DNA of 50,772 nt, taken from contig CAXMPG010000137.1 in NCBI GenBank assembly GCA_964195485.1, positions 1-50,772 of the forward strand, read 5' to 3'. A program made the translations under genes and the position numbers. This stretch comes from CAJXZP01 sp964195485. Its GTDB lineage: Bacteria > Bacteroidota > Bacteroidia > Flavobacteriales_G > Salibacteraceae. Under the pieces are notes generated by a model. The model was not told the DNA's origin. It searched no databases and was given only the letters and a program-made list of their open reading frames with translations. Shown one piece after another: positions 1 through 8,744 of this stretch (its first letter is position 1; every line of letters starts with the position of its first letter).

Positions 1-3000
1 TTAATAATGTCCGTTCCAGTATTAGAGTTAATGGTTAAATTTAAAGTTATAATGCTATCACAACCCGAAGTGTTTGTAAGGGTAACTGTGGCAGTATTGT
101 TACTCGTTGTATAGGTTATTCCATCTATCCATGTATATGAATTACATGCAACTTGAATATCCGTACCAATATTAGAATTACCAAGCATTAAGTTTAATGT
201 AATCACACTATCACAGCCATTTGAATTGGTTAATGCATGTGTAGCCGTATTATTAGAGGATAAATAAGTCACTCCATTTACCCAGGTGTATTGGTTACAA
301 GCTGTTATAGTATCAACTCCAGTACTTGGATAATTTATTGTCAAATCTAAGGTGACAATGCTATCACAACCAAATGCATTAATCAATGTATCCTTTGCAG
401 TATTATTTGTTGAATTGTAAGTCACTCCATTTATCCATGTATAAGAATTACATGCTATTTGAGCATCAATTCCTGTGTTTGAATTCCTAATCGTTAAATT
501 TAATGTAATCACACTATCACATCCTAAGGCATTTACCAATGTATCTCTGGCTGTTGTATTACCGTTGGTATAAGTAATTCCGTTAATCCATGTATAGCTA
601 TTACACGTTGAAATTGTATCTATACTCTCATTTACATTAATACTTAGGTTAAGTGTAATAATACTATCACAACCTAATGAACCGATTAATGTATCAACAG
701 CCGTATTATTATTCGTATAATAGGTCACACCATTAACCCATGTGTAACTATTACACGCTGATTGGGTATCGATTACTGCAATTGAATTGTTTATTGTAAG
801 GTGGAGTGTAACAATACTATCGCACCCATTTACATTGGTTAAGGTATCTTGATATATTCCTGAAGTTACCCATGTGGTGCCATTTAATGAAGTATAACTA
901 TCACACACAATTTGGGTATCAATACCGGTATTTGAATAAAATACGGTCAGGTTTAGAGTTACAATACTATCACAACCAAATACATCTATTAAAGTATCTT
1001 TTTCTGTATTGGTGCTAGTAGAATAAGTTACTCCATTTATCCAGGTATAATCGTTACATGCTGTAATGACATCTGTACCAGTATTAGCGTTGTTTATAGT
1101 GAGATTTAGGTTAATAACACTATCACAACCAGATGCATTTAACAAAGTGTCTTTTGCACTATTATTACTTGTGGTATAGGTCACTCCGTTTATCCAAGTA
1201 TAGGCATTACAAGCAGTTTGAGAATCAACTACATTATGACCACAATAAAACTTCGCCAAAAATGCATCTCCAGAATTTGTGGTTCCTCCAAAAGTATTTT
1301 GGTAACCTCCTGAAGCAATATTTGTTGCTGACCCAGTGTATCCTCCAAAATAAACAATGCCTGAATCACCTACCGCACAAAAAGCACCTTCATCATTAGC
1401 AGCACCACCATAATAAGTACCCCATAATCGTGCTCCCAATGGGCTAAATTTAGCTAAAAATGCATCTCCGCCATATGGACCACCACCTTGATATACATTT
1501 TGATAACCTCCTGATGCTATGTGGTTATATGAGGTTGTAAATCCAGACAAATAAACTACACCTGAATAATCTGCTGCGCAAGACATAGCACCGTCAATAC
1601 CCGTTCCGCCATAATAAGTTGCCCATAATCGTACTCCAATAGAACTGAATTTAACCAGAAAGGCATCCTCACTTCCTAATTGGGAATTTTGATAACCGCT
1701 TGACGCTATATTTGAATTCGACTTTGTTCGCCCTGCCAAATAAACATTACCAGAACCATCTACCGTACAGGATCTGGCTTGGTCCGTAGCCGATCCTCCA
1801 TAATATGTTGCCCATAACCGTAATCCAGAGGATGTGAATTTAACCAAAAAGCCATCACCCCGAGAAGAAGTGGTAGTTCCTCCTCCATAATTATTTTGAT
1901 GACCTCCTGATGATATATTTGAGTATGAACTAGTACCTCCGGCAATATATAAATTTCCTGAATCATCTAAAGCACAGGAATAACCAAAGTCATTTGATCC
2001 CCCACCATAATATGTAGCCCATAATCGCGCTCCGGCTGAGCTAAATTTTACAATAAATGCGTCATAATTCCCTCCTAGACTACTCTGATGACCACCTGAA
2101 GAAATATCAGCAATAGACTTGGTAGCTCCAACCAAATAAACGTTACCAGAATCATCTACTTTACAACCGTACCCAGACTCCGGGTTAATTCCACCATAAT
2201 AAGTAGCCCATAAACGTAATCCTGATGAATTAAACTTAACCAGAAATGCATCACTACCATAAAGACCTCCACCTCCTATTGTATCTTGATAACCGCCTAA
2301 AGCGATATTTGTTGTTGAATTGGTAGAGCCACACATATAAACATTACCAGAATCATCAACCGCACAAAAGGATGCTCCATCCGTTGCGATTCCACCGTAA
2401 TAAGACGCCCATAACCTTGTTCCTGAAGAACTAAACTTTACAATCACAGCATCAGTATTCGCACCTCCATGCGTGTTTTGATGTCCTCCAGAGGCGATGC
2501 TAGTGGTTGAACCCGTACTTCCTACCATATACACATTACCCGAATCATCCACTGAACATGAAGTTCCGTAATCACCACCACTCCCTCCAAAATAAGTAGC
2601 CCAACCCAAGACAGGATCAATCACTAAATCCTCCGTTTTGTTATAACCGTCAACATTAAAGGTGAGTACATTTTCAACTAACTCAAATTCAGTAATTATT
2701 TCATTTTCGCTTTGAAAACTTACCGGTTTGTTTTCAGTAATAGCACCCATACTTGTGGTTAGTATGAGATTACCCTTTTCATCCAACTCAATATTTTCAG
2801 CATGGGTCGTTTCTAGTTTAATTTTTTCAGGGTCTCCTCCTGGATGAACTACAAAGTCATACTTAATAGTTTCTCCATTTTTGTATATCACCCAGTCTAT
2901 ATTAGGGTAAATGTCATGATAGGTTACTTTGCTATAACTATGTACATCTAGCGCATTGTGGTTATAGTATTGAATGTAATCTTCGCTTTTTCCTTCTGTA

Positions 3001-3404
3001 GTGATTTTTGCGTTTGAATTTGCTCCTACTAGGGTCACATTCATTCGGTAAGTTTCTAGCCTAATCTTATCAGCCAGTTTATCCATTTCTTCTTGTTCTT
3101 CTTGAGTCGCAAATTTGTCAAGATATTTGAAGCCTTCTGGGTAATGCGTTTTGTTGAATTGATAAGAAATTCCAGTTGGCATTAAGAAAATAGATAAGCC
3201 TCCTGATTGGAAAGTGAATTTAACTTTCGGGCCATCTTCACCAGTTACCTGTCCTTTGTTTTCTTCAAAGGCTGTTTGTTGATTAGACAGAAACTGATTA
3301 CCTTCGGCTAAGGTTGTGGTTAGCTTTGCTGACTCTTCCGTTTTTACAGCGAATGTAGGTAGCGTGAATAAGCTACTAAGTAAAAGTATGTATAGGTGTT
3401 TCAT
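1..3404 (-). CDS. Giant secreted SBBP/propeller-repeat protein, N-terminal part (runs off left edge)
   Basis: The frame is open from an ATG at 3404 to the window edge, so only the first 1134 residues are visible. A signal peptide (MKHLYILLLSSLFTLPTFA) shows export. Residues about 35-260 form a globular N-terminal region of the type that precedes SBBP repeats in Bacteroidota proteins. About residues 264-722 hold seven repeats of roughly 66 residues, each with a DDSGNVY-like strand, a SGGYQN-like turn and a DAFLVKF...LWATYYGG end, as in beta-propeller (SBBP) repeats. From about residue 730 to the edge are eight tandem repeats of about 50 residues with the core CNSYTWINGVTY...GCDSI.TLNLTI, two Cys per repeat. 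Such proteins usually end in a T9SS sorting domain, which would lie outside the window. The function is unknown; a surface or adhesive role is inference. Confidence 0.85.
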   Translation of the reverse strand, partial: MKHLYILLLSSLFTLPTFAVKTEESAKLTTTLAEGNQFLSNQQTAFEENKGQVTGEDGPKVKFTFQSGGLSIFLMPTGISYQFNKTHYPEGFKYLDKFATQEEQEEMDKLADKIRLETYRMNVTLVGANSNAKITTEGKSEDYIQYYNHNALDVHSYSKVTYHDIYPNIDWVIYKNGETIKYDFVVHPGGDPEKIKLETTHAENIELDEKGNLILTTSMGAITENKPVSFQSENEIITEFELVENVLTFNVDGYNKTEDLVIDPVLGWATYFGGSGGDYGTSCSVDDSGNVYMVGSTGSTTSIASGGHQNTHGGANTDAVIVKFSSSGTRLWASYYGGIATDGASFCAVDDSGNVYMCGSTNSTTNIALGGYQDTIGGGGLYGSDAFLVKFNSSGLRLWATYYGGINPESGYGCKVDDSGNVYLVGATKSIADISSGGHQSSLGGNYDAFIVKFSSAGARLWATYYGGGSNDFGYSCALDDSGNLYIAGGTSSYSNISSGGHQNNYGGGTTTSSRGDGFLVKFTSSGLRLWATYYGGSATDQARSCTVDGSGNVYLAGRTKSNSNIASSGYQNSQLGSEDAFLVKFSSIGVRLWATYYGGTGIDGAMSCAADYSGVVYLSGFTTSYNHIASGGYQNVYQGGGPYGGDAFLAKFSPLGARLWGTYYGGAANDEGAFCAVGDSGIVYFGGYTGSATNIASGGYQNTFGGTTNSGDAFLAKFYCGHNVVDSQTACNAYTWINGVTYTTSNNSAKDTLLNASGCDSVINLNLTINNANTGTDVITACNDYTWINGVTYSTSTNTEKDTLIDVFGCDSIVTLNLTVFYSNTGIDTQIVCDSYTSLNGTTWVTSGIYQDTLTNVNGCDSIVTLHLTINNSIAVIDTQSACNSYTWVNGVTYYTNNNTAVDTLIGSLGCDSIITLNLSINVNESIDTISTCNSYTWINGITYTNGNTTARDTLVNALGCDSVITLNLTIRNSNTGIDAQIACNSYTWINGVTYNSTNNTAKDTLINAFGCDSIVTLDLTINYPSTGVDTITACNQYTWVNGVTYLSSNNTATHALTNSNGCDSVITLNLMLGNSNIGTDIQVACNSYTWIDGITYTTSNNTATVTLTNTSGCDSIITLNLTINSNTGTDII

Positions 3405-3456
3405 TGTGTTAATAATGAGTCGGTCAAATAAAACTGGTTTCCAAAATAAGATTAGG

Positions 3457-3464
3457 CAAATATA
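3457..3464 (-). promoter_or_regulatory. Candidate -7 box for the giant repeat-protein gene
   Basis: The minus strand reads TATATTTG, a perfect match to the Bacteroidota -7 consensus TAnnTTTG, 53 bases upstream of the ATG at 3404. No TTG is seen at the usual distance upstream, so this is a one-element match. Confidence 0.45.
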
Positions 3465-3630
3465 ATGATTATTTCTAGCCCGTATTGGTACTTATCCGCT
3501 ATCAAGCCCCACAATTTTATTACGTTATTCCCCTAATTTAAAGCATCATCAAAAAGTTAAATACAATTGTTAAATTGATTCTACTTATTGCTCTTTTTAT
3601 ATGGTAAATTATGCGTAATTTCGTCTTTTG

Positions 3631-4668
3631 ATGTCAAAAATTAGATTAGTACTTTTTCCGTTATCTGTAATGTACGATGGAGTTACAAGAATCAAGAATT
3701 TCTTGTATAATCGGCATATCTTAAAATCTAGTTCTTTTGACATTCCCCTTATCGTAATTGGAAATCTTTCTGTGGGCGGTACTGGAAAAACACCTCATAC
3801 CGAATACGTTGCTAACCTTTTAAAAGACATCAGGAAAACAGCAGTTCTTAGTAGAGGTTACGGACGAAAATCAACAGGTTATCATTTAGCCACCTCATCA
3901 TCAACAGCCAATATTATTGGAGATGAACCGTTACAGATTTTTAATACCATCAAAAACATTGATGTTGCGGTTTGCGAAGACCGAGCAGCTGGGGTGGAAC
4001 GATTAATTAAAGAACAGAAATCGGAAGTTGTTATTTTAGATGATGCTTTTCAACATAGAAAAATTACGGGTTCGTTATATATCCTGCTCACCACCTACAG
4101 TGATTTATTTTATACCGATTTTGTTTTACCCGCAGGTAATTTGAGAGAGACTTCCAGTAATAAAGGCCGAGCCGATATTATTATCGTCACCAAATGTTTG
4201 GCAACTCTTTCTGAATCGGAAAGAAATGAGATAATGAAGCGAATTAATCCTTCATCAAAACAAAAAGTATATTTTTCAACTATTGAATATAAAACACCCC
4301 TTGGGTTTAATAATAATAATCAGTCATGGGTAGATCAATCAAATACGCTTTTGGTTACTGGAATAGTAAACTCTAAGCCTATTGAGGCCTTTTTAATACA
4401 ACGTGGAAATACTATTCAAACACTAAAATATAAAGATCACCATAATTATTCAGAAAGCGACATCGACACTATTACAACTAAATTGAAGTCGATGGGAAAC
4501 AACGCAACCATTATTACTACGTCAAAAGATGCAGTGAAACTAAAGCCGTTGTTTGAAAAACAAAATTTTAAAACAGCTGCTTTTGAGTTGCCAATTCAAG
4601 TAAGCATGCTGTTTAATCAAGACAAGGAATTTCAAAAAAACATTATTGAACATGTTAGCAAAATATAA
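3631..4668 (+). CDS. lpxK: Tetraacyldisaccharide 4'-kinase (lipid A biosynthesis)
   Basis: LpxK phosphorylates the 4' position of the tetraacyl disaccharide-1-phosphate precursor to give lipid IVA, at the inner face of the cytoplasmic membrane. The Walker A motif GNLSVGGTGKTP lies at residues 44-55, followed by a SRGYGRK segment near 74-80 and DDAFQHR at 137-143, all typical of LpxK. The length of 345 residues is normal. A TTG codon immediately precedes the ATG; I chose the ATG at 3631. The 3' end overlaps the following phosphorylase gene by 17 bases, which suggests translational coupling. The enzyme implies a lipid A-containing outer membrane. Confidence 0.95.
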   Translation: MSKIRLVLFPLSVMYDGVTRIKNFLYNRHILKSSSFDIPLIVIGNLSVGGTGKTPHTEYVANLLKDIRKTAVLSRGYGRKSTGYHLATSSSTANIIGDEPLQIFNTIKNIDVAVCEDRAAGVERLIKEQKSEVVILDDAFQHRKITGSLYILLTTYSDLFYTDFVLPAGNLRETSSNKGRADIIIVTKCLATLSESERNEIMKRINPSSKQKVYFSTIEYKTPLGFNNNNQSWVDQSNTLLVTGIVNSKPIEAFLIQRGNTIQTLKYKDHHNYSESDIDTITTKLKSMGNNATIITTSKDAVKLKPLFEKQNFKTAAFELPIQVSMLFNQDKEFQKNIIEHVSKI

Positions 4669-5467
4669 AGAAGCAGCAGATTTTATTAAAAGTCAAACAA
4701 AATTATCTCCAAAAATTGGGATTATTTTAGGTACCGGATTAGGTAGTATTGCAGACTCAATTGAGGTGGAGTGTGATATTGATTATCACAACATCCCGAA
4801 CTTCCCATTATCAACGGTAAAGGGTCATAAAGGGCGTTTAACCATTGGTCATCTTAACGGACAAGAAGTATTGGTAATGCAAGGTAGATTTCATTTTTAC
4901 GAAGGCTATGATATGAGTCGCGTAGCATTTCCAATTCGTGTAATGAAGTTCTTAGGAATTGAATCACTCATTGTATCAAACGCATCTGGTGGTTTGAATC
5001 CAGATCAAGCTATTGGAGACTTAATGATTATTAACGATCATATTAATTTATTTCCAACCAATCCGCTAATTGGCCCTAACAATGATGAACTAGGCCCTCG
5101 ATTTCCTGATATGAGCGAAGCGTATAACCGCGAGTTTATTAATAAGGCTTTGATTATTGCAAATGAGAATAACATCAAGGTGCATCAAGGAGTTTACGCA
5201 GGATTAACCGGACCGACATTTGAAACGCCAGCCGAGTACAAATACCTAAGAATTATTGGAGCAGATGCCGTTGGAATGTCAACTGTGCCTGAGGTAATTG
5301 CGGCACGTCACATGGGATTAGACGTTTTTGGAATATCTGTAATTACCGATTTAGGCGTAGAAGGTAAAATTCAAGTGGTTTCTCACATGGAAGTAATAAA
5401 AAACGCAAAAAAGAACGAAAAAAATCTAGTTCTGTTAGTTAAGGAATTAGTGAAGGCGATGCATTAA
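4652..5467 (+). CDS. punA: Purine-nucleoside phosphorylase (class I)
   Basis: This enzyme splits purine nucleosides with phosphate into free base and (deoxy)ribose-1-phosphate in purine salvage. The N-terminal phosphate-binding loop GTGLGS (about residues 27-32), the GHKGR segment near 59, the SNASGG strand near 108 and the VGMSTVPE motif near 206 mark the trimeric class I PNP family. The length of 271 residues is typical. An in-frame TTG lies two codons upstream, but the ATG at 4652 gives the usual short N terminus. It overlaps lpxK by 17 bases and its stop codon overlaps the candidate gatB promoter. Adenosine versus guanosine preference cannot be read here; guanosine/inosine is usual for this class. 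Confidence 0.93.
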   Translation: MLAKYKEAADFIKSQTKLSPKIGIILGTGLGSIADSIEVECDIDYHNIPNFPLSTVKGHKGRLTIGHLNGQEVLVMQGRFHFYEGYDMSRVAFPIRVMKFLGIESLIVSNASGGLNPDQAIGDLMIINDHINLFPTNPLIGPNNDELGPRFPDMSEAYNREFINKALIIANENNIKVHQGVYAGLTGPTFETPAEYKYLRIIGADAVGMSTVPEVIAARHMGLDVFGISVITDLGVEGKIQVVSHMEVIKNAKKNEKNLVLLVKELVKAMH

Positions 5468-5472
5468 TTTTG
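5465..5472 (+). promoter_or_regulatory. Candidate -7 box for gatB
   Basis: TAATTTTG matches TAnnTTTG exactly. It overlaps the stop codon of the upstream phosphorylase gene and lies 27 bases before the gatB ATG. No TTG is seen 19-20 bases upstream, so support is partial. Confidence 0.4.
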
Positions 5473-5499
5473 CAGCTTAAATTGTAATCAATTTTTTCA

Positions 5500-6957
5500 A
5501 TGGATAAGGCCATAAGAGATAAATATACCGCGGTAATTGGATTAGAAATTCACGCGCAGTTAAACACAAATAGTAAAGCATTTTCATCAGACCCAAATCT
5601 GTATGGGGAGGCTCCTAACGTTAATGTTAGTCCTATTTCTTTAGGTCATCCGGGTACTTTGCCACGCTTAAATAAAAAAAGCATTGAGTTCGGCATCAAA
5701 TTAGGATTGGCTTGTAACAGTGAAATTACCCGTTATAATGAGTTTTCACGTAAAAATTATTTCTACGCTGATTTACCAAAGGGATATCAAATTACCCAGT
5801 TTGACACCCCTATTTGTACTGGAGGAGAGGTTAAAATTAGGTTAGAAAATAACGAGACTAAAAATATTGGCCTTACACGAATTCATATTGAAGAAGATTC
5901 AGGTAAAAGTATACATGACATTGACCCATTTAATTCTTTAGTAGATTTAAACCGGGCAGGTGTTCCATTACTGGAAATCGTTACCGAACCAGAAATTGCA
6001 TCGGCAGATGAAGCATATCAATACCTTACTGAAGTGCGTAAGCTGGTTAGATATTTAGAGATTTGCGATGGTAACATGGAAGAAGGCTCTATGCGTTGTG
6101 ATGCGAATATTAGTGTAATGCTAAATGGCGCAAAACAATTTGGTGAAAAAGTGGAGGTTAAAAACATGAACTCCATTAGAAATGTAAAGCGCGCGATTGA
6201 TTTTGAAATTGAAAGACAAATTGAATTAGTGGAGAAAGAGGTTGTTATTCTCTCAGAAACTAGAGGTTTTGACGCTACAAACGGTTCAACTATTCAGATG
6301 CGTGGTAAAGAAGGTGTAAACGATTATCGTTTTTTTCCTGAACCAGACTTATTACCATATACCGTAAATGATAGCGAAATTGAAAATTTCAGATCAGAAA
6401 TGCCAACACTACCTAATGAGTTATTAGAAAAATTCACAACTAATTTTGGTCTTAGTGAATATGACGCATTAAATATTATTGAATCAAAAGAGATAAGCCA
6501 ATTCTATAATCAAATTGTAACACTTACTACCAATTATAAAGCCGCAGCAAACTGGGTAATGGGTGAAATAAAATCTCACCTCAATAAATTTGGAATTACC
6601 ATTGGCAACTTTCCAATTACGCCATCACAGATAGCTGAAATTATTGAGCTAATTTCTTCTAATAAAATAAGTCATTCTTCTGCTTCGCAAAAATTGTTTC
6701 CTGCGTTAGTAGAAGCTCCATCGAATTCACCAACCAAACTAGCCGAAACGCTAGACCTTCTTCAAAACAGTAATTCAGATGAATTAGACGCTGTTATTGA
6801 TGGTGTTTTTGAAAGTTTCCCTGATGAAACAAGTAGAATTAAAAGTGGAGAAATGAAACTTATTGGATTCTTTATGGGCCAAATCATGAAAGCCTCAGGC
6901 GGTAAAGCAGATCCAAAAAAGACCAATCAGCTTTTAATGAAAAAAATCAAATCTTAA
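5500..6957 (+). CDS. gatB: Asp-tRNA(Asn)/Glu-tRNA(Gln) amidotransferase subunit B
   Basis: GatB is the tRNA-binding kinase subunit of the GatCAB complex, which converts Glu-tRNA(Gln) and, where present, Asp-tRNA(Asn) to the amidated forms. The N terminus has the family signature VIGLEIHAQLNT (about 13-24), then SPISLGHPGTLP and the YFYADLPKGYQITQ segment near 87-100, followed by IHIEEDSGK and the DLNRAGVPLLEIVTEPE strand. The C terminus carries the helical GatB/YqeY tail. The length of 485 residues is standard. gatA and gatC are not in the window. Spacing of 17 bases to the next gene suggests cotranscription. Confidence 0.97.
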   Translation: MDKAIRDKYTAVIGLEIHAQLNTNSKAFSSDPNLYGEAPNVNVSPISLGHPGTLPRLNKKSIEFGIKLGLACNSEITRYNEFSRKNYFYADLPKGYQITQFDTPICTGGEVKIRLENNETKNIGLTRIHIEEDSGKSIHDIDPFNSLVDLNRAGVPLLEIVTEPEIASADEAYQYLTEVRKLVRYLEICDGNMEEGSMRCDANISVMLNGAKQFGEKVEVKNMNSIRNVKRAIDFEIERQIELVEKEVVILSETRGFDATNGSTIQMRGKEGVNDYRFFPEPDLLPYTVNDSEIENFRSEMPTLPNELLEKFTTNFGLSEYDALNIIESKEISQFYNQIVTLTTNYKAAANWVMGEIKSHLNKFGITIGNFPITPSQIAEIIELISSNKISHSSASQKLFPALVEAPSNSPTKLAETLDLLQNSNSDELDAVIDGVFESFPDETSRIKSGEMKLIGFFMGQIMKASGGKADPKKTNQLLMKKIKS

Positions 6958-6974
6958 AATCAATTCGTATCCAT

Positions 6975-8093
6975 ATGAAAAATGTAATATTTCTACTCTT
7001 AACTTTTTCATTACTATTTACGTCTTGTGACGAAAGCCCAAAAACTCCTGCTTCGGAATCTTCCGTATCTGGGTATATTGACAATATTCCGGGAGCCCAG
7101 TTAACGCTTTCTATTCAAACTCCAAGTGGAATTATACCTATTGATACCACTTGGATTCAAGAGGATGGCCATTTTCTTTTTACGACAGAATTTAATGATA
7201 TGGCAGTTTACCGTATCATGATTGAGTTTAATAAGTACCTCACCATCGCAGCTAAAAAAGGAGATCATATTATTTTAGAAGCAGATGGCTTAGATCTTTA
7301 TAATGATTACTATGTGGAAGGTTCAAAAGAATCTGAACTAATTAAAGTTGTAGTGGATAAGACTATGAAACTAGGAGAGGGAATTGATAGTATTCGAATA
7401 GATATCAATCACCAAAAATCGGCAAAAAACAGTAAAGCACTCTATGAAAGCTTCGAAGAACAAAAAAGACTTTATGCTGCTTTTCACACTTTCTCGGTTG
7501 ACTTCATTGAACAAAACCCAAGTAGTATAGCAGCCTACTTTGTGGTAATGGGACTGCAACCGGAAGAGGATCCAGAACAATTTAGTATTGTTGCTAATGG
7601 TTTGACAAAGAGTTATCCAAAATTCAACTTTTTACCTGAGCTTCAAGAACGTGTAGGTGTTTTAAACCTGGCTCAAGTAGGCAATGAAGCAAACGAACTC
7701 AACTTCCCATCTCCTAATGACGACTTGATAGCGCTATCCTCTTTGAGAGGCAAGTATGTGTTAATTGACTTTTGGGCATCATGGTGTAGACCATGTAGAG
7801 CTGAAAACCCTAATGTATTGAAGTTGTACAATAAATTTAAAGACAAAGGGTTTGAAATTTATGGCTACTCCTTGGATGACAACAAAGAGAAATGGGTTGA
7901 AGCTATTAAAGAAGATAAAATTAACTGGGTTCATACTAGTGATTTAAAAGGCTGGCAAGCAGAAGGTTCTCTTTCTTATGGCGTACAAGCCATTCCGGCA
8001 ACGTTTTTAATAGACCCTAATGGAATAATTGTAGCCCGTGATTTAAAAGGCGCGGCATTAGAACAGAAACTTACCGAACTTTTAGGAGAGTAA
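6975..8093 (+). CDS. TlpA-like lipoprotein thiol-disulfide oxidoreductase (DUF4369-type N-terminal domain)
   Basis: A lipoprotein signal (MKNVIFLLLTFSLLFTSC, lipobox ending at Cys18) places this protein at a membrane facing the periplasm. Residues about 30-130 resemble the DUF4369 beta domain often found in Bacteroidota TlpA-like proteins. The C-terminal part from about 235 is an AhpC/TSA-thioredoxin fold with the redox motif C271-R-P-C274 in a FWASWC context and a cis-Pro loop (GVQAIPATFLIDP) near 335-347. The expected role is reduction of periplasmic disulfides, for example in cytochrome maturation or oxidative protection; the actual partner is not evident. The gene probably shares the gatB transcript. 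Confidence 0.88.
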   Translation: MKNVIFLLLTFSLLFTSCDESPKTPASESSVSGYIDNIPGAQLTLSIQTPSGIIPIDTTWIQEDGHFLFTTEFNDMAVYRIMIEFNKYLTIAAKKGDHIILEADGLDLYNDYYVEGSKESELIKVVVDKTMKLGEGIDSIRIDINHQKSAKNSKALYESFEEQKRLYAAFHTFSVDFIEQNPSSIAAYFVVMGLQPEEDPEQFSIVANGLTKSYPKFNFLPELQERVGVLNLAQVGNEANELNFPSPNDDLIALSSLRGKYVLIDFWASWCRPCRAENPNVLKLYNKFKDKGFEIYGYSLDDNKEKWVEAIKEDKINWVHTSDLKGWQAEGSLSYGVQAIPATFLIDPNGIIVARDLKGAALEQKLTELLGE

Positions 8094-8690
8094 ATCTAAT
8101 TGAATAGGGCACTCTCTATTCAGCCCAACCCCATTGCTAACGTAAATGGATAAGGGTGCGGATGCTATATTTTTTTGTAATGCTCTGGGGGAATTAAGAC
8201 TCTATTAAACATCACCTCTTTAACGCTTCTAAGGATTGCCATTTCTGAGTATAGAAACGCATCAGGGTATTAAACCTCATCAAAGTAAATAATTTCTATA
8301 TCCTACTGGCGCAATACCTAACTTACTGGCCAATCTCATAAACAATGATTCGTCCTCTGGCGCTTTCACAAACCAGTTTCTAAGGTTGTACCAATATTAC
8401 ATAAAGCAACTTATTATCAGACTCCATTTCAGCGTCTCTAATCGTCTTCACCTAAAACATCACCCCCTTTGTACCCATTGACGAATAACAGCCGCTATGG
8501 TGTTTTAAGAGCATCGGATTACCTCCATGAAGTATCTTTTTCACCTTGCATTATCACTTAGATGTTAGGGTGTCATTTCTCCAATTGCTACATCTATATT
8601 CTTGATAAAATACAATGAACTTTAATCCAATAACGCTGAACTTCACTTTAATCGATGTAATTGCTAAACTGTCAACCTAAAAATTAGGGC
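8094..8690. other. Gene-free stretch, possible decayed coding remnant on the minus strand
   Basis: No intact gene is visible. On the minus strand, two short stretches look protein-like but lie in different frames and are cut by stops. One is 29 codons at 8280-8369 (contains KAPEDESLFMRLASKLGI). The other is 34 codons at 8165-8269 (contains YPDAFLYSEMAILRSVKEV); reading through one TAA, it is preceded by EIIYFDEV. The first loosely resembles the short C-terminal part of some Bacteroidota toxin-antitoxin antitoxins. This is weak pattern recognition, not a family call. Confidence 0.3.
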
Positions 8691-8721
8691 ATAAAAAAAG
8701 AGGATAGCAAGCTATCCTCTT
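8691..8721 (-). terminator. Rho-independent terminator of the BNR/T9SS gene
   Basis: An 11-base-pair stem (AAGAGGATAGC at 8698-8708 with its complement at 8711-8721) is followed, in minus-strand reading, by a run of seven U and then AU. It lies 23 bases past the stop codon of the gene at 8745-11798. Confidence 0.85.
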
Positions 8722-8744
8722 AAATATCATTTTAAATGGTGGTA

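Noticed and set aside
1133..1966. Short frames on both strands within the giant repeat gene
   Set aside because: They arise from the repetitive coding sequence of the minus-strand gene and have no independent support.
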